From Pseudomonadota bacterium (GTDB lineage Bacteria > Pseudomonadota > Gammaproteobacteria > Steroidobacterales > Woeseiaceae), in assembly GCA_022567775.1 (NCBI GenBank), contig JADFGH010000080.1:1-8692 (forward strand): 8,692 nucleotides of DNA, in the 5' to 3' direction. The notes under the pieces are model-generated. The model did not search any database, had not been told where the DNA came from, and worked only from the letters and a program-made list of their open reading frames with translations. This document shows, piece by piece, positions 1 through 7,013 of the stretch; positions within the stretch are counted from its first letter, which is position 1; the number at the start of each line of letters is the position of its first letter. The translations under genes were made by a program, and so were the position numbers.

Positions 1-405
1 AGCGTCAAGGTCACGTTTGGAATCGCCAACAATCGGTACACCATCGAGCGGTACCCCATACTGGCGGGAGAGTTGCCTGTATAATCCCGGTGCCGGTTTT
101 CTGCACTCGCAGCCATCGTCCGGATGGTGTGGACAATAAACAATACGATCCAGATCGCCGCCAGCGTCTTTCACCAGTGCGCGCAGCCTGTCATGCATCG
201 CATTGAGTGCGGGTTTGTCGAGGAGTTTGCGGCCAATGCCGGATTGATTCGTGGCAACAGCGACTGTGAAGCCGGCGCTGGACAGCCTTGCAATGGCCTC
301 GATGCTGCCATCAATCGGCAGCCATTCAGCGGGCGTCTTTACGAATTCGTCCGAGTCATGATTGATCACACCATCGCGATCAAGAATTACGAGCCGCGGC
401 GCCAA
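1..405 (-). CDS. gmhB: D-glycero-beta-D-manno-heptose 1,7-bisphosphate 7-phosphatase, 3' end cut by window edge
   Basis: HAD-superfamily phosphatase that removes the C7 phosphate of heptose bisphosphate in the cytoplasm, on the route to ADP-heptose for the LPS inner core. The 135 visible residues include HAD motif I LDRDGVIN (D9 nucleophile, D11 acid/base), motif II VATNQSGIG (T52), a GmhB-type zinc loop with C91, H93, C99 and C101, motif III K103 in CRKP, and acidic motif IV VGDSKRDLDA (D128). The set of zinc ligands separates GmhB from histidinol phosphatase and other HAD enzymes, though HisB-N relatives share part of it. The start is TTG at 405-403: an in-frame TGA (the glyS stop) lies only two codons upstream, and a GGAG Shine-Dalgarno sits six bases before the TTG. 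It is third in the glyQ-glyS-gmhB operon. The full protein is usually about 180-190 residues, so roughly the last quarter is outside the window. Confidence 0.93.
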   Translation of the reverse strand, partial: MAPRLVILDRDGVINHDSDEFVKTPAEWLPIDGSIEAIARLSSAGFTVAVATNQSGIGRKLLDKPALNAMHDRLRALVKDAGGDLDRIVYCPHHPDDGCECRKPAPGLYRQLSRQYGVPLDGVPIVGDSKRDLDA

Positions 406-408
406 AAT

Positions 409-2508
409 TCACTCCGGTCCTGGCGTCAACCGGGATACGTCGGCAATATTCAGAAACAATGCGCGTAGCTCCGACAACAACGCAAGGCGGTTCCGCCGGA
501 CTGCTTCATCGTCAGTCATCACCATCACCTCGTCAAAAAACGTGTCGACGGGTTGCCGCAAGCTCGAGAGCTCCATCAACGCCTCTGTGTAAGCGCGCTT
601 CTTCAATAACGGGCGGATTTCCCGCTTCGCGGTGTTCAGTGCTTCGTACAACGCTTTCTCTGCAGCATCGTCGAGCAGTGCCGGGTCCGGCTTGCCGCTA
701 TCATGGTATTCGGCCTGGCGCAGAATATTCGCCGTCCGCTTGTTGGCGGCGGCGAGGCTCGCAGCGGCACCAAGCCGGGAAAACGCAGCGACGGCTTGCA
801 GCCGCTGATCGAAATCATTGAGCGAGGCCGGCCGTTTTGCGCGGACGGCTGCAAACACTTCTGCCGTAATGCCAGCGTCCTGGTCAAGGTAATAGCGACG
901 CAACCGGTCCACGAAAAAATCGTAAAGCTCCGTCCTGAGCGCGCCATGATCAGCGCCGGAGGCCGGCTGCTGAACAATTGCGGCCTTGAGGGCTTCCGCG
1001 AAATCGATGTCCAGCGATTTTTCAATGAGTATGCGAATGACGCCGAGGGCGGCTCTCCGTAAGCCGAAAGGATCGCGGTTTCCTGAAGGCTTCTTGCCCA
1101 GCACAAAGATACCGGCGAGGGTGTCGAGCTTGTCGGCAACCGCGAGCACCTGCCCGGCCGCGGACGTCGGCAGGAAATCCCCGCCGAAACGGGGCAGGTA
1201 CTGCTCGCCAATCGCCGTGGCGACGGCCGCTTCCTCGCCACCGGACTCGGCATAGTAGCGGCCCATGACGCCCTGCAATTCGGGAAACTCCCCAACCATG
1301 CCGGTCAGCAGGTCGCATTTCGCAAGGACTGCTGCGCGGGTGACCGGTTCGGCATCGATCCCGAGTTGCTTCGCTATCAGGCTCGAGAGCGCGGCGATAC
1401 GAATGCTCTTGTCGTGCAAGCTGCCGAGCCCTTTCTGGTAGACGACGTTTTCCAAGGCATCGACCCTGCTACCCAGCGTTGTCTGAAGGTCTGACTCCCA
1501 AAAGAAAGCCGCATCCGCGAGTCGCGACTGAATAACTCGTTCATTGCCTTCGCGAACCTTGTCAGGATTCTTGCTTTCCAGGTTTGCAACCGTGATGAAC
1601 ACCGGCAACAGATCACTCTTCGAATCGACAACGGGAAAATAACGCTGGTGACCAGTCAGTGTGGCAACAATGACTTCTTCAGGTAACGCCAGGAACGACT
1701 CGTCGAATTTGCCGGTCATCGGTACCGGCCATTCCGTCAATGCGGTGACCTCATCAAACAGCGCTGCGTCGGTAACGGCGATTCCGTTCGCCTTGTTTGC
1801 TTCCACCGTGACCCCGTCAACAATTTTCTCACGGCGGGCGTCGAAGTCGGCGATCACAAAGCCCTTGTGCTCCAGCACCGAAAGGTATTTGCCGGGCTCG
1901 GAAATTTTGATTTCCCCGGGCCCGTGAATACGATGACCGCGGGTCACGTTGCCGGATGGCACGCCAAGCACAGACCCGGGTACCGTCTTCCTGTCATGCA
2001 ACATCAGGAGCCAGTGCACCGGCCGTACAAACTCGGTGTCACGGTCTCCCCAGCGCATGCGGCGTGGAATCGGCAACGCATTGAGCGCGTGCGCCACAAT
2101 GTCGGGCAACAGCGCAGCGGCCGCTTGTCCCTGTTCAACTGCGCTGTAGCTCAGCCACTCACCTTTGTTGGTTTGCTCGCGAGCTAGCACCTCGAAATCG
2201 ACGCCGCACTTGCTGGCGAACGCGAGCCCCGCTTGCGTAGGATTGCCCTCGTCGTCAATTGCGATCGATACCGACGGACCTTTCTTAAGTGTTTCACGTC
2301 CTTCCTGGGTGAACGCCAGGCCAGAAACCAGCGCCGCAAGGCGGCGTGGGCTGGCGTAACCAGCAACACTTTCGTGGCTCAGCCGGTTCCGGGTCAGTCC
2401 TTCGGCCAGGGTGGCGGCAAACGCATTCATCAGGCTCCGCAAGGCCTTGGGCGGCAGCTCCTCGGTTCCGATTTCGACCAGGAAATCAGCGGCATCCGCT
2501 TTGGCCAT
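409..2508 (-). CDS. glyS: glycine--tRNA ligase beta subunit
   Basis: Beta subunit of the bacterial alpha2beta2 glycyl-tRNA synthetase, which charges tRNA-Gly with glycine in the cytoplasm. The beta chain mainly binds tRNA. The protein has 699 residues, close to the E. coli length of 689. The N-terminus carries the family signature FLVEIGTEELPPKALRSL, followed by the conserved body with blocks such as GHQRYFPVVD and RLADAAFFWESD. The central part includes the conserved KCDLLTGMVGEFPELQGVMG block, and the C-terminal region ending in ALFLNIADVSRL fits the DALR-like anticodon-binding domain. The ATG at 2508-2506 overlaps the glyQ stop by one base (TAATG), a classic coupling arrangement that keeps the subunits in proportion, and no strong separate Shine-Dalgarno is seen. 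I see no frameshift or missing block. Confidence 0.97.
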   Translation of the reverse strand: MAKADAADFLVEIGTEELPPKALRSLMNAFAATLAEGLTRNRLSHESVAGYASPRRLAALVSGLAFTQEGRETLKKGPSVSIAIDDEGNPTQAGLAFASKCGVDFEVLAREQTNKGEWLSYSAVEQGQAAAALLPDIVAHALNALPIPRRMRWGDRDTEFVRPVHWLLMLHDRKTVPGSVLGVPSGNVTRGHRIHGPGEIKISEPGKYLSVLEHKGFVIADFDARREKIVDGVTVEANKANGIAVTDAALFDEVTALTEWPVPMTGKFDESFLALPEEVIVATLTGHQRYFPVVDSKSDLLPVFITVANLESKNPDKVREGNERVIQSRLADAAFFWESDLQTTLGSRVDALENVVYQKGLGSLHDKSIRIAALSSLIAKQLGIDAEPVTRAAVLAKCDLLTGMVGEFPELQGVMGRYYAESGGEEAAVATAIGEQYLPRFGGDFLPTSAAGQVLAVADKLDTLAGIFVLGKKPSGNRDPFGLRRAALGVIRILIEKSLDIDFAEALKAAIVQQPASGADHGALRTELYDFFVDRLRRYYLDQDAGITAEVFAAVRAKRPASLNDFDQRLQAVAAFSRLGAAASLAAANKRTANILRQAEYHDSGKPDPALLDDAAEKALYEALNTAKREIRPLLKKRAYTEALMELSSLRQPVDTFFDEVMVMTDDEAVRRNRLALLSELRALFLNIADVSRLTPGPE
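412..415 (-). promoter_or_regulatory. Shine-Dalgarno that fixes the gmhB TTG start
   Basis: GGAG on the minus strand, immediately before the glyS TGA and six bases from TTG at 405-403. Its placement inside the last codons of glyS means ribosomes ending glyS can re-initiate directly on gmhB. There is no ATG or GTG start in frame between the glyS stop and the HAD motif I, so this site decides the start. Confidence 0.7.
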
Positions 2509-3467
2509 TAGCTGTCTGCCGGCCTGCCGGATGCGCTCAGCATTGGAAAAGCCAGCGCTTCCCGGCTCGCGTAATAGGCCTCGGCAATGGTGCGCGCGAT
2601 CGTGCGCACGCGCAGGATGAATCGTTGTCGCTCGCTGACCGAAATGGCCCGGCGCGCATCGAGCAGATTAAACGTGTGAGAAGCCGTCAGCATTTGCTCG
2701 TACGCGGGCAATGGCAGCCCGCACTCAATCAGCCGCTGGCTCTCTCTTTCGGCTTGATCGAAAGCCGAGAACAACGCCTCGATGTCCGCCTCTTCAAAAT
2801 TGTAACGGGATTGCTCGACTTCGTTCTGGTGATAAACGTCGCGATAGCTTATGCGTCCCAGCGGACCATCCGTCCAGGTAATATCGAAGATGCTTGCCAC
2901 GTCCTGCAGGTACATCGCAAGCCGCTCGAGACCATAGGTGAGCTCGCCGGTCACCGGCTTGCACTCGAGACCGCCGACTTGCTGAAAATAAGTGAACTGC
3001 GTAATTTCCATGCCGTTCAGCCAGACCTCCCAACCGAGGCCCCAGGCGCCCAGCGTTGGCGACTCCCAGTCGTCTTCGACGAAGCGAATGTCATGTACGG
3101 TTAAATCGATGCCAATCGCACGCAGTGAATCAAGGTACAGCTCCTGAAAATCCTCCGGCGACGGCTTCAAGACGACCTGGTACTGGTAGTAGTGCTGCAA
3201 GCGGAAGGGGTTATCTCCGTAGCGACCATCGGTGGGCCGCCTGCACGGCTGCACATAGGCGCAACTCCATGGCTCCGGACCGATGGCGCGCAGGAAGGTC
3301 GCCGGATGAAAGGTCCCGGCGCCCATTTCCATGTCATAGGGCTGTGCAATCACGCAGCCGCGGTCCGCCCAGAACTGTTGCAGCGCGAGAATCAGCTCCT
3401 GAAAGGTCTGCATGGAGGACGGGTTTTCCTTGTCGATCAACGAATTTGGGCGCTCTGGCCGCCCCAT
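2508..3467 (-). CDS. glyQ: glycine--tRNA ligase alpha subunit
   Basis: Catalytic (class II) alpha subunit of tetrameric glycyl-tRNA synthetase, which forms glycyl-adenylate and works with GlyS. Highly conserved blocks are visible: [20 protein letters not shown] near residues 42-61, RRPTDGRYG at 76-84, then [40 protein letters not shown] and [18 protein letters not shown]. The frame gives 319 residues, against 303 in E. coli. The first 18 residues precede the usual family start, so the internal ATG at 3413-3411 (301 residues, starting [11 protein letters not shown]) is a serious alternative. Neither ATG has a well-spaced Shine-Dalgarno: an AAGGA lies 13 bases before the internal one. A sigma70-like promoter just upstream would give a leader of about 14 bases for the long form or about 68 for the short form. 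It is the first gene of the operon and its stop overlaps the glyS start. Confidence 0.96.
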   Translation of the reverse strand: MGRPERPNSLIDKENPSSMQTFQELILALQQFWADRGCVIAQPYDMEMGAGTFHPATFLRAIGPEPWSCAYVQPCRRPTDGRYGDNPFRLQHYYQYQVVLKPSPEDFQELYLDSLRAIGIDLTVHDIRFVEDDWESPTLGAWGLGWEVWLNGMEITQFTYFQQVGGLECKPVTGELTYGLERLAMYLQDVASIFDITWTDGPLGRISYRDVYHQNEVEQSRYNFEEADIEALFSAFDQAERESQRLIECGLPLPAYEQMLTASHTFNLLDARRAISVSERQRFILRVRTIARTIAEAYYASREALAFPMLSASGRPADS

Positions 3468-3488
3468 TCGAGCGGCTTCGAGGCGCGC

Positions 3489-3517
3489 AGTATAACCGCA
3501 TATTGGGCTCCTGTGAT
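3489..3517 (-). promoter_or_regulatory. probable sigma70 promoter of glyQ-glyS-gmhB
   Basis: On the minus strand, -10 TATACT (3494-3489, five of six consensus bases) is preceded, after 17 bp, by ATCACA (3517-3512, four of six). Transcription would begin near 3482, just before the glyQ start region. The spacing is ideal but the -35 is weak. It is called from sequence only. Confidence 0.5.
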
Positions 3518-3557
3518 GGCCCCAAAATCATGGCTGGCGCGGGTTCCATCAGATAAT

Positions 3558-3574
3558 CGCGCCAAACCGGTGCA
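3558..3574 (+). promoter_or_regulatory. degenerate third NtrC-binding dyad
   Basis: Sequence CGCGCCAAACCGGTGCA fits the NtrC dyad TGCACCA-N3-TGGTGCA at 11 of 14 defined positions, with one intact half-site (GGTGCA). Its centre (3566) is 30 bp upstream of the next dyad, so it lies on the same face of the helix as the two strong sites. It is probably a weaker, co-operatively filled site. The match alone would not be convincing without the phasing. Confidence 0.5.
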
Positions 3575-3587
3575 ATGGAATGGCTGC

Positions 3588-3604
3588 TGCACTACACTGG
3601 TGCA
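3588..3604 (+). promoter_or_regulatory. NtrC-binding site
   Basis: TGCACTACACTGGTGCA is a near-perfect dyad that closely resembles the enhancer sites of the enterobacterial glnA promoter. Its centre (3596) is about 129 bp upstream of the predicted sigma54 transcription start. NtrC-phosphate would bind here and contact the polymerase by looping. Confidence 0.85.
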
Positions 3605-3618
3605 CCCGGGTCTGGCTG

Positions 3619-3635
3619 TGCACCAGGCTGGTGCA
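3619..3635 (+). promoter_or_regulatory. NtrC-binding site, strongest dyad
   Basis: TGCACCAGGCTGGTGCA is a perfect inverted repeat (TGCACCA / TGGTGCA around three bases), as expected of a high-affinity NtrC site. Its centre (3627) is 31 bp, three helical turns, from the upstream site and about 98 bp before the predicted start of transcription. This is very close to the paired enhancer layout known for E. coli glnAp2. Confidence 0.88.
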
Positions 3636-3670
3636 TTCCTGAGGTGGCCGCCGGATAAAGAGTCGTTAGA

Positions 3671-3683
3671 AATCAGTTATTTA
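3671..3683 (+). promoter_or_regulatory. putative IHF-binding site
   Basis: AATCAGTTATTTA matches the IHF consensus WATCAR-N4-TTR at every defined position and lies in a local AT-rich patch. It sits between the NtrC sites and the sigma54 promoter, about 48 bp upstream of the predicted start, where an IHF bend would bring the enhancer to the polymerase. The consensus is short, so the position gives as much support as the match. Confidence 0.55.
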
Positions 3684-3698
3684 AGTGCATGCGCCAGC

Positions 3699-3714
3699 TG
3701 GCACAGTTCATGCA
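3699..3714 (+). promoter_or_regulatory. sigma54 (RpoN) promoter of glnA
   Basis: TGGCACAGTTCATGCA fits the sigma54 consensus TGGCAC-N5-TTGCA, differing only in the first base of the -12 element. The invariant GG (3700-3701) and GC (3712-3713) are separated by exactly 10 bp, as required. Transcription would start near 3725, giving a leader of about 87 bases before glnA. With the upstream NtrC dyads this predicts induction under nitrogen limitation. Confidence 0.87.
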
Positions 3715-3811
3715 TTTCAGAAGGACATTCGGCACCAACCGCGGACCGCTCAGGCATGGCGCGGCGCGTGACTCGTCCATTCATATTTAACCCTAACTGG
3801 AGGAATGCCCC

Positions 3812-5221
3812 ATGACCCCCGCTGAGATTCTCGGCCTGATCAAAGACAACGACGTGAAGTTCATCGACCTGCGCTTTACCGATACGAAGGGCAAGGAACA
3901 GCATGTCACCATCCCGGGGCACGCCCTGAATGAGGATCTTTTCGAAGAGGGCAAAATGTTCGACGGTTCCTCGATTGCCGGATGGAAGGGCATCAACGAG
4001 TCAGACATGATTCTGCTGCCTGATGCGGCGTCCGCGGTACTCGATATTTTTTCGGAAGACACGACGCTGAACCTGCGTTGCAATGTCATCGAACCGACGA
4101 CGATGCAGGGCTACGATCGCTGCCCACGATCGCTGGCCGATCGTGCCGAGGCTTATTTGAAATCGACGGGCGTTGCCGACGCCGCATATTTCGGGCCGGA
4201 AAACGAGTTCTTCGTGTTTGACGACGTCCGTTGGGACGACACGATGCAGGGCGCATTTTATTCGGTTGACTCAAGCGAGGGCGCCTGGAACACGAGCCGC
4301 AGTTATGACGACAGCAACACCGGTCACCGGCCGACCGTCAAGGGGGGTTATTTCCCGGTGCCGCCGGTCGACTCGCTGCACGATATACGTTCTGCAATGT
4401 GCCTCGCGCTGGAGGAAATGGGCCTTGAAACAGAGGTGCATCACCATGAGGTTGCCACTGCCGGCCAGTGCGAAATTGGCGTTAAATTCAATACCTTAAC
4501 GCGCAAGGCCGACGAGGTGCAGATTTTCAAGTACGTGGTACACAACGTCGCACACAGCTACGGCAAGACCGCGACTTTCATGCCGAAACCGCTGGTCAAC
4601 GACAACGGCAACGGCATGCACGTGCACCAGTCATTGTTCAAAGACGGCGTCAATCTGTTCACAGGTGACGGTTATGGTGGCTTGTCGGAAACGGCGCTCT
4701 ATTACATAGGAGGCACCATCAAGCATGCCAAGGCTCTGAACGCGTTTACCAACGCCGCAACCAACAGTTACAAACGTCTTGTGCCTGGCTTCGAAGCGCC
4801 AACCATCCTTGCGTATTCGGCGCGAAATCGCTCTGCATCGATTCGCATCCCTTATGAGTCAAATCCAAAGGGCCGTCGCATCGAAGTCCGCTTCCCGGAT
4901 TCAATGGGCAACCCCTACCTGGCGTTCTCGGCAATGATGCTCGCGGGCCTCGACGGCATTACTAACAAGATTCATCCGGGTGACCCGATGGACAAGGATC
5001 TGTACGACCTGCCGCCGGAAGAGGAAATGAATCTGAAGGTGGTTGCGTTCTCGCTGGACGAGGCGCTGGAGGCCCTTGATGGAGACCGCGATTTCCTGAA
5101 GGCCGGCGACGTATTCAGCGACGACCTGATCGATGCCTACCTTGAACTGAAGAACGAAAATGTGGTCCGGCTGCGCATGGCCACGCATCCGGTCGAATTC
5201 GACATGTACTACAGCCTCTGA
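3812..5221 (+). CDS. glnA: type I glutamine synthetase
   Basis: Makes glutamine from glutamate, ammonia and ATP in the cytoplasm, as a dodecamer. The 469 residues match the E. coli length. Visible landmarks are the N-terminal beta-grasp region with [17 protein letters not shown], the metal/glutamate site [12 protein letters not shown] (E130), [17 protein letters not shown], the [10 protein letters not shown] block, the flap near GFEAPT and the [11 protein letters not shown] substrate/ATP block. The I-beta insertion region (around [12 protein letters not shown]) and the adenylylation site LYDLPPEE with Tyr398 are both present, so activity is likely controlled by GlnE as in enteric bacteria. 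The start is well supported by GGAGGA seven bases upstream, and the N-terminus [10 protein letters not shown] fits the family. Transcription is expected from the sigma54/NtrC promoter. Two hairpins without U-tracts follow the stop. Confidence 0.98.
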   Translation: MTPAEILGLIKDNDVKFIDLRFTDTKGKEQHVTIPGHALNEDLFEEGKMFDGSSIAGWKGINESDMILLPDAASAVLDIFSEDTTLNLRCNVIEPTTMQGYDRCPRSLADRAEAYLKSTGVADAAYFGPENEFFVFDDVRWDDTMQGAFYSVDSSEGAWNTSRSYDDSNTGHRPTVKGGYFPVPPVDSLHDIRSAMCLALEEMGLETEVHHHEVATAGQCEIGVKFNTLTRKADEVQIFKYVVHNVAHSYGKTATFMPKPLVNDNGNGMHVHQSLFKDGVNLFTGDGYGGLSETALYYIGGTIKHAKALNAFTNAATNSYKRLVPGFEAPTILAYSARNRSASIRIPYESNPKGRRIEVRFPDSMGNPYLAFSAMMLAGLDGITNKIHPGDPMDKDLYDLPPEEEMNLKVVAFSLDEALEALDGDRDFLKAGDVFSDDLIDAYLELKNENVVRLRMATHPVEFDMYYSL

Positions 5222-5262
5222 GTCCAGGTGGAGGGTCCAGGCCGGAAAGCGCTGGATTGCGG

Positions 5263-5286
5263 GCCCCGGGGCACACAAACCGGGGC
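5263..5286 (+). terminator. hairpin downstream of glnA, no U-tract
   Basis: GCCCCGG (5263-5269) can pair with CCGGGGC (5280-5286) across a 10-base loop. The stem is strong, but it is followed by AAAA rather than a run of U, so it is not a standard intrinsic terminator on the plus strand. It may stabilise the 3' end of glnA RNA or reduce readthrough into the DUF4124 gene and ntrBC. Confidence 0.35.
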
Positions 5287-5298
5287 AAAAACTGTGAC

Positions 5299-5321
5299 CC
5301 GGGCGGCACTTTATCGCCCGG
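5299..5321 (+). terminator. second hairpin downstream of glnA, no U-tract
   Basis: CCGGGCG (5299-5305) pairs with CGCCCGG (5315-5321) across a nine-base loop. Again no U-tract follows. Two adjacent stable stems between glnA and the next gene would fit partial uncoupling of glnA from the genes downstream, but this is inferred only from base pairing. Confidence 0.35.
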
Positions 5322-5361
5322 CCACTGGTCAAAATGAAAGTAGCACTGCTATGCTAAGCCT

Positions 5362-5901
5362 ATGCCCAAGCGAACAATTATTACGCTCATTGCCACCCTT
5401 GCCGCCGGGGCCGTGCTGGCGCAGGCTTACAAGTGGACGGATGAGGACGGCATCGTGCATTACTCGGACCGGCCGCAAGAGGGTGCGGAACGGGTACAAC
5501 TGGTTTCCGATGGACGCCGTCCAAGGCCCGCGCCACCGCCCGCCGCAAGAGCTGATACCGGCGCGGCTGACGAAGCGGCTGAAGAAACCCCGGCATTCCG
5601 CTACGAGTCGCTTACGATCGGTGCACCGCTTGCAGAAGAGACGCTATGGAACATAGAGGGCGTCCTGAATGTCACGCTCAACGTGCAACCGGCACTGCAA
5701 TCGGATCATCGCATTCGGGTGTATTTCGATGGTACGCCGAGGATGGTGGCTCGCACGAGTTTCGAGATCGAAGAAGTCTGGCGGGGCGTGCACAATATCC
5801 AGGCGGAGATCATCGACGCCTCGGGCACGATGATGATTCGCAGCATGCCGAACCGCTTCTACGTGCAGCAGAACACGATCACCAGGCGCCCCGCCAACTA
5901 G
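5362..5901 (+). CDS. exported DUF4124 domain-containing protein
   Basis: A 179-residue protein with a short basic start (MPKR) and a hydrophobic stretch to about residue 20. A signal-peptidase I site is plausible after A20 or A22, so it is probably periplasmic, with no lipobox Cys. Residues 23-47 contain the DUF4124 signature YKWTDEDGIVHYSDRP. A Pro/Ala-rich linker follows (about 52-78). The C-terminal part (79-175) looks like a beta-sandwich of Ig-like type, with IRVYFDG, EIEEVWRGVHNIQAEI and NRFYVQ strands. The biochemical role of DUF4124 proteins is not known to me. Its place between glnA and ntrB recurs in gammaproteobacteria, but that does not prove a nitrogen role. There is no clear Shine-Dalgarno before the ATG, which is chosen because it gives a complete signal peptide. 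Confidence 0.88.
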   Translation: MPKRTIITLIATLAAGAVLAQAYKWTDEDGIVHYSDRPQEGAERVQLVSDGRRPRPAPPPAARADTGAADEAAEETPAFRYESLTIGAPLAEETLWNIEGVLNVTLNVQPALQSDHRIRVYFDGTPRMVARTSFEIEEVWRGVHNIQAEIIDASGTMMIRSMPNRFYVQQNTITRRPAN

Positions 5902-5963
5902 GCGCCGGCAAACCCCCGGGCAGGAAAACCAGGCACGGCGGTGATCCACCGCAACGTGGCCGG

Positions 5964-7013
5964 GTGCTGGAGCACCTGATCACAGCCGTCATCATCATCG
6001 ATCGAAATCTTCTGATCGAAGACCTGAATCCCGCGGCGGAAAACCTGCTCGGCATTAGCCGGCATCGCGCGTGTGGCCAGCCGCTGTTGCAACTGCTTGG
6101 CGATGACCGCGAGTTTCGGGACATTCTCATGCGCACGCTGGAGAGCGGCGTTACCTATGCCAATGAAATGCGCCTTGGGAGCACAGAGGTTCAGCGTGAG
6201 GAACGCATGATCGATTGCCGCGTCTCTTTGTTGCGTGAGCTATCAGAGAAGGCTCGTCTCCTGGTCGAAATGACTGATGTCACCCGCCGCTCCAGGATAA
6301 GCCGGGAAAACGCACTGATTATTCAACACGGCGCCGGGCGGCAGATGATCCGGCAGCTTGCACATGAAATCAAGAACCCTCTTGGCGGCCTGCGCGGTGC
6401 TGCGCAACTACTGGAACGGCAACTCGATAGCGATGAACTGAAGGAATACACGAGCGTCATCATCAGCGAAGCCGATCGGCTCGCCAGCCTTGTTGACAGA
6501 TTGCTGGGACCCGGCGGGCCGCTGAACAAGCAGGCAGTCAACGTACATGAACTGCTTGAATATGTTGTGCGGCTTATAGAGCCGGGACAGAAAAGAATAA
6601 GTATCCGGCGTGATTACGATCCGGGCTTGCCGCTGTTCCATCTGGACCGCGATCAGATGGTGCAGGCATTTCTGAACCTGCTGCAAAACGCGATCACGGC
6701 GCTCGATGGACAGGGCGAAATTACGCTGCGCACTCGCGCCATTATGAATTTCACGATTGGCGATATACGACATGCCGCTGTGGCAAGCATAGAGATAGAA
6801 GACGATGGCCCGGGGATACCGCCGGACCTGCGGGACTCCATTTTCTATCCACTCGTGACCAGCCGGGCGGACGGCACCGGCCTTGGGCTGCCCGCAGCGC
6901 AGGAACTCATAAGCCGGCACGGCGGCCTGATCGAATTCGAAAGCCGGCCGGGGCGCACGGTGTTCCTCGTCAGGATTCCGCTGACCGAAGCGGAGGCCAC
7001 AGTTGTCGGCTAG
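5964..7013 (+). CDS. ntrB: nitrogen regulation sensor histidine kinase NtrB (GlnL)
   Basis: Cytosolic two-component kinase/phosphatase that, under control of PII protein, phosphorylates NtrC when nitrogen is scarce. From the GTG at 5964 it has 349 residues, the same length as E. coli NtrB. It contains an N-terminal PAS domain (LITAVIIIDRNL, NPAAENLLGIS, residues about 5-110), a HisKA H-box LAHEIKNPLGGLRGAAQLL with phospho-accepting H134, an N-box FLNLLQNAI (N242), a G1 box DDGPGIPP (280-287) and a G2 box GTGLGL (304-309). There is no membrane segment, as expected. The GTG is the only usual start codon near the PAS domain: the frame stays open upstream into the DUF4124 gene, but those residues do not resemble NtrB. 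No good Shine-Dalgarno precedes it, so the start is less sure than the gene. A 62-base gap separates it from the DUF4124 gene, and it overlaps ntrC by 11 bases. Confidence 0.95.
   Translation: MLEHLITAVIIIDRNLLIEDLNPAAENLLGISRHRACGQPLLQLLGDDREFRDILMRTLESGVTYANEMRLGSTEVQREERMIDCRVSLLRELSEKARLLVEMTDVTRRSRISRENALIIQHGAGRQMIRQLAHEIKNPLGGLRGAAQLLERQLDSDELKEYTSVIISEADRLASLVDRLLGPGGPLNKQAVNVHELLEYVVRLIEPGQKRISIRRDYDPGLPLFHLDRDQMVQAFLNLLQNAITALDGQGEITLRTRAIMNFTIGDIRHAAVASIEIEDDGPGIPPDLRDSIFYPLVTSRADGTGLGLPAAQELISRHGGLIEFESRPGRTVFLVRIPLTEAEATVVG
6992..6996 (+). promoter_or_regulatory. Shine-Dalgarno that fixes the ntrC TTG start
   Basis: GGAGG inside the end of ntrB, six bases before TTG at 7003. There is no ATG or GTG in frame before the receiver-domain motif VWVVDDDQ, so this site decides the start. 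It also implies translational coupling of ntrC to ntrB. Confidence 0.75.

Larger units (their letters stand above)
3468..3811. other. divergent intergenic control region between glyQ and glnA
   Basis: This is the only gene-free stretch longer than 300 bases. Next to glyQ it holds the sigma70-like promoter reading leftward. The remainder is organised for rightward transcription of glnA: three dyads of the NtrC type, an IHF-like AT-rich site, a sigma54 promoter, an untranslated leader of about 87 bases, and the Shine-Dalgarno GGAGGA at 3799-3804, seven bases before the glnA ATG. I see no small gene, tRNA or mobile element in it. Confidence 0.8.

Noticed and set aside
636..1295. A 219-codon minus-strand open frame within glyS
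   Set aside because: It is a shifted-frame shadow of glyS, rich in Arg, Pro and Ser, and glyS is intact in the other frame.
2346..3104. A 252-codon plus-strand open frame opposite glyS/glyQ
   Set aside because: It lies antisense to strongly conserved glyQ, and its translation has no recognisable motif. Long antisense open frames are expected in GC-rich coding DNA.
3552..3557. GATAAT as a -10 box of a second glnA promoter
   Set aside because: No acceptable -35 lies 16-18 bp upstream, and the hexamer alone is not enough.
5326..5355. Sigma70-like promoter (TGGTCA ... TATGCT) before the DUF4124 gene
   Set aside because: The -35 is poor, and the predicted start of transcription would fall on the ATG itself. 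It is too weak to annotate.
5885..5906. GGCGCC repeated on either side of the DUF4124 stop codon
   Set aside because: A six-base self-palindrome repeated in GC-rich DNA is expected by chance, and there is no U-tract or further structure.
5646..5963. ATG at 5646 as a start giving a 455-residue NtrB
   Set aside because: It would overlap most of the DUF4124 gene. The extra 106 residues are a shadow of that gene and do not resemble the NtrB N-terminus.
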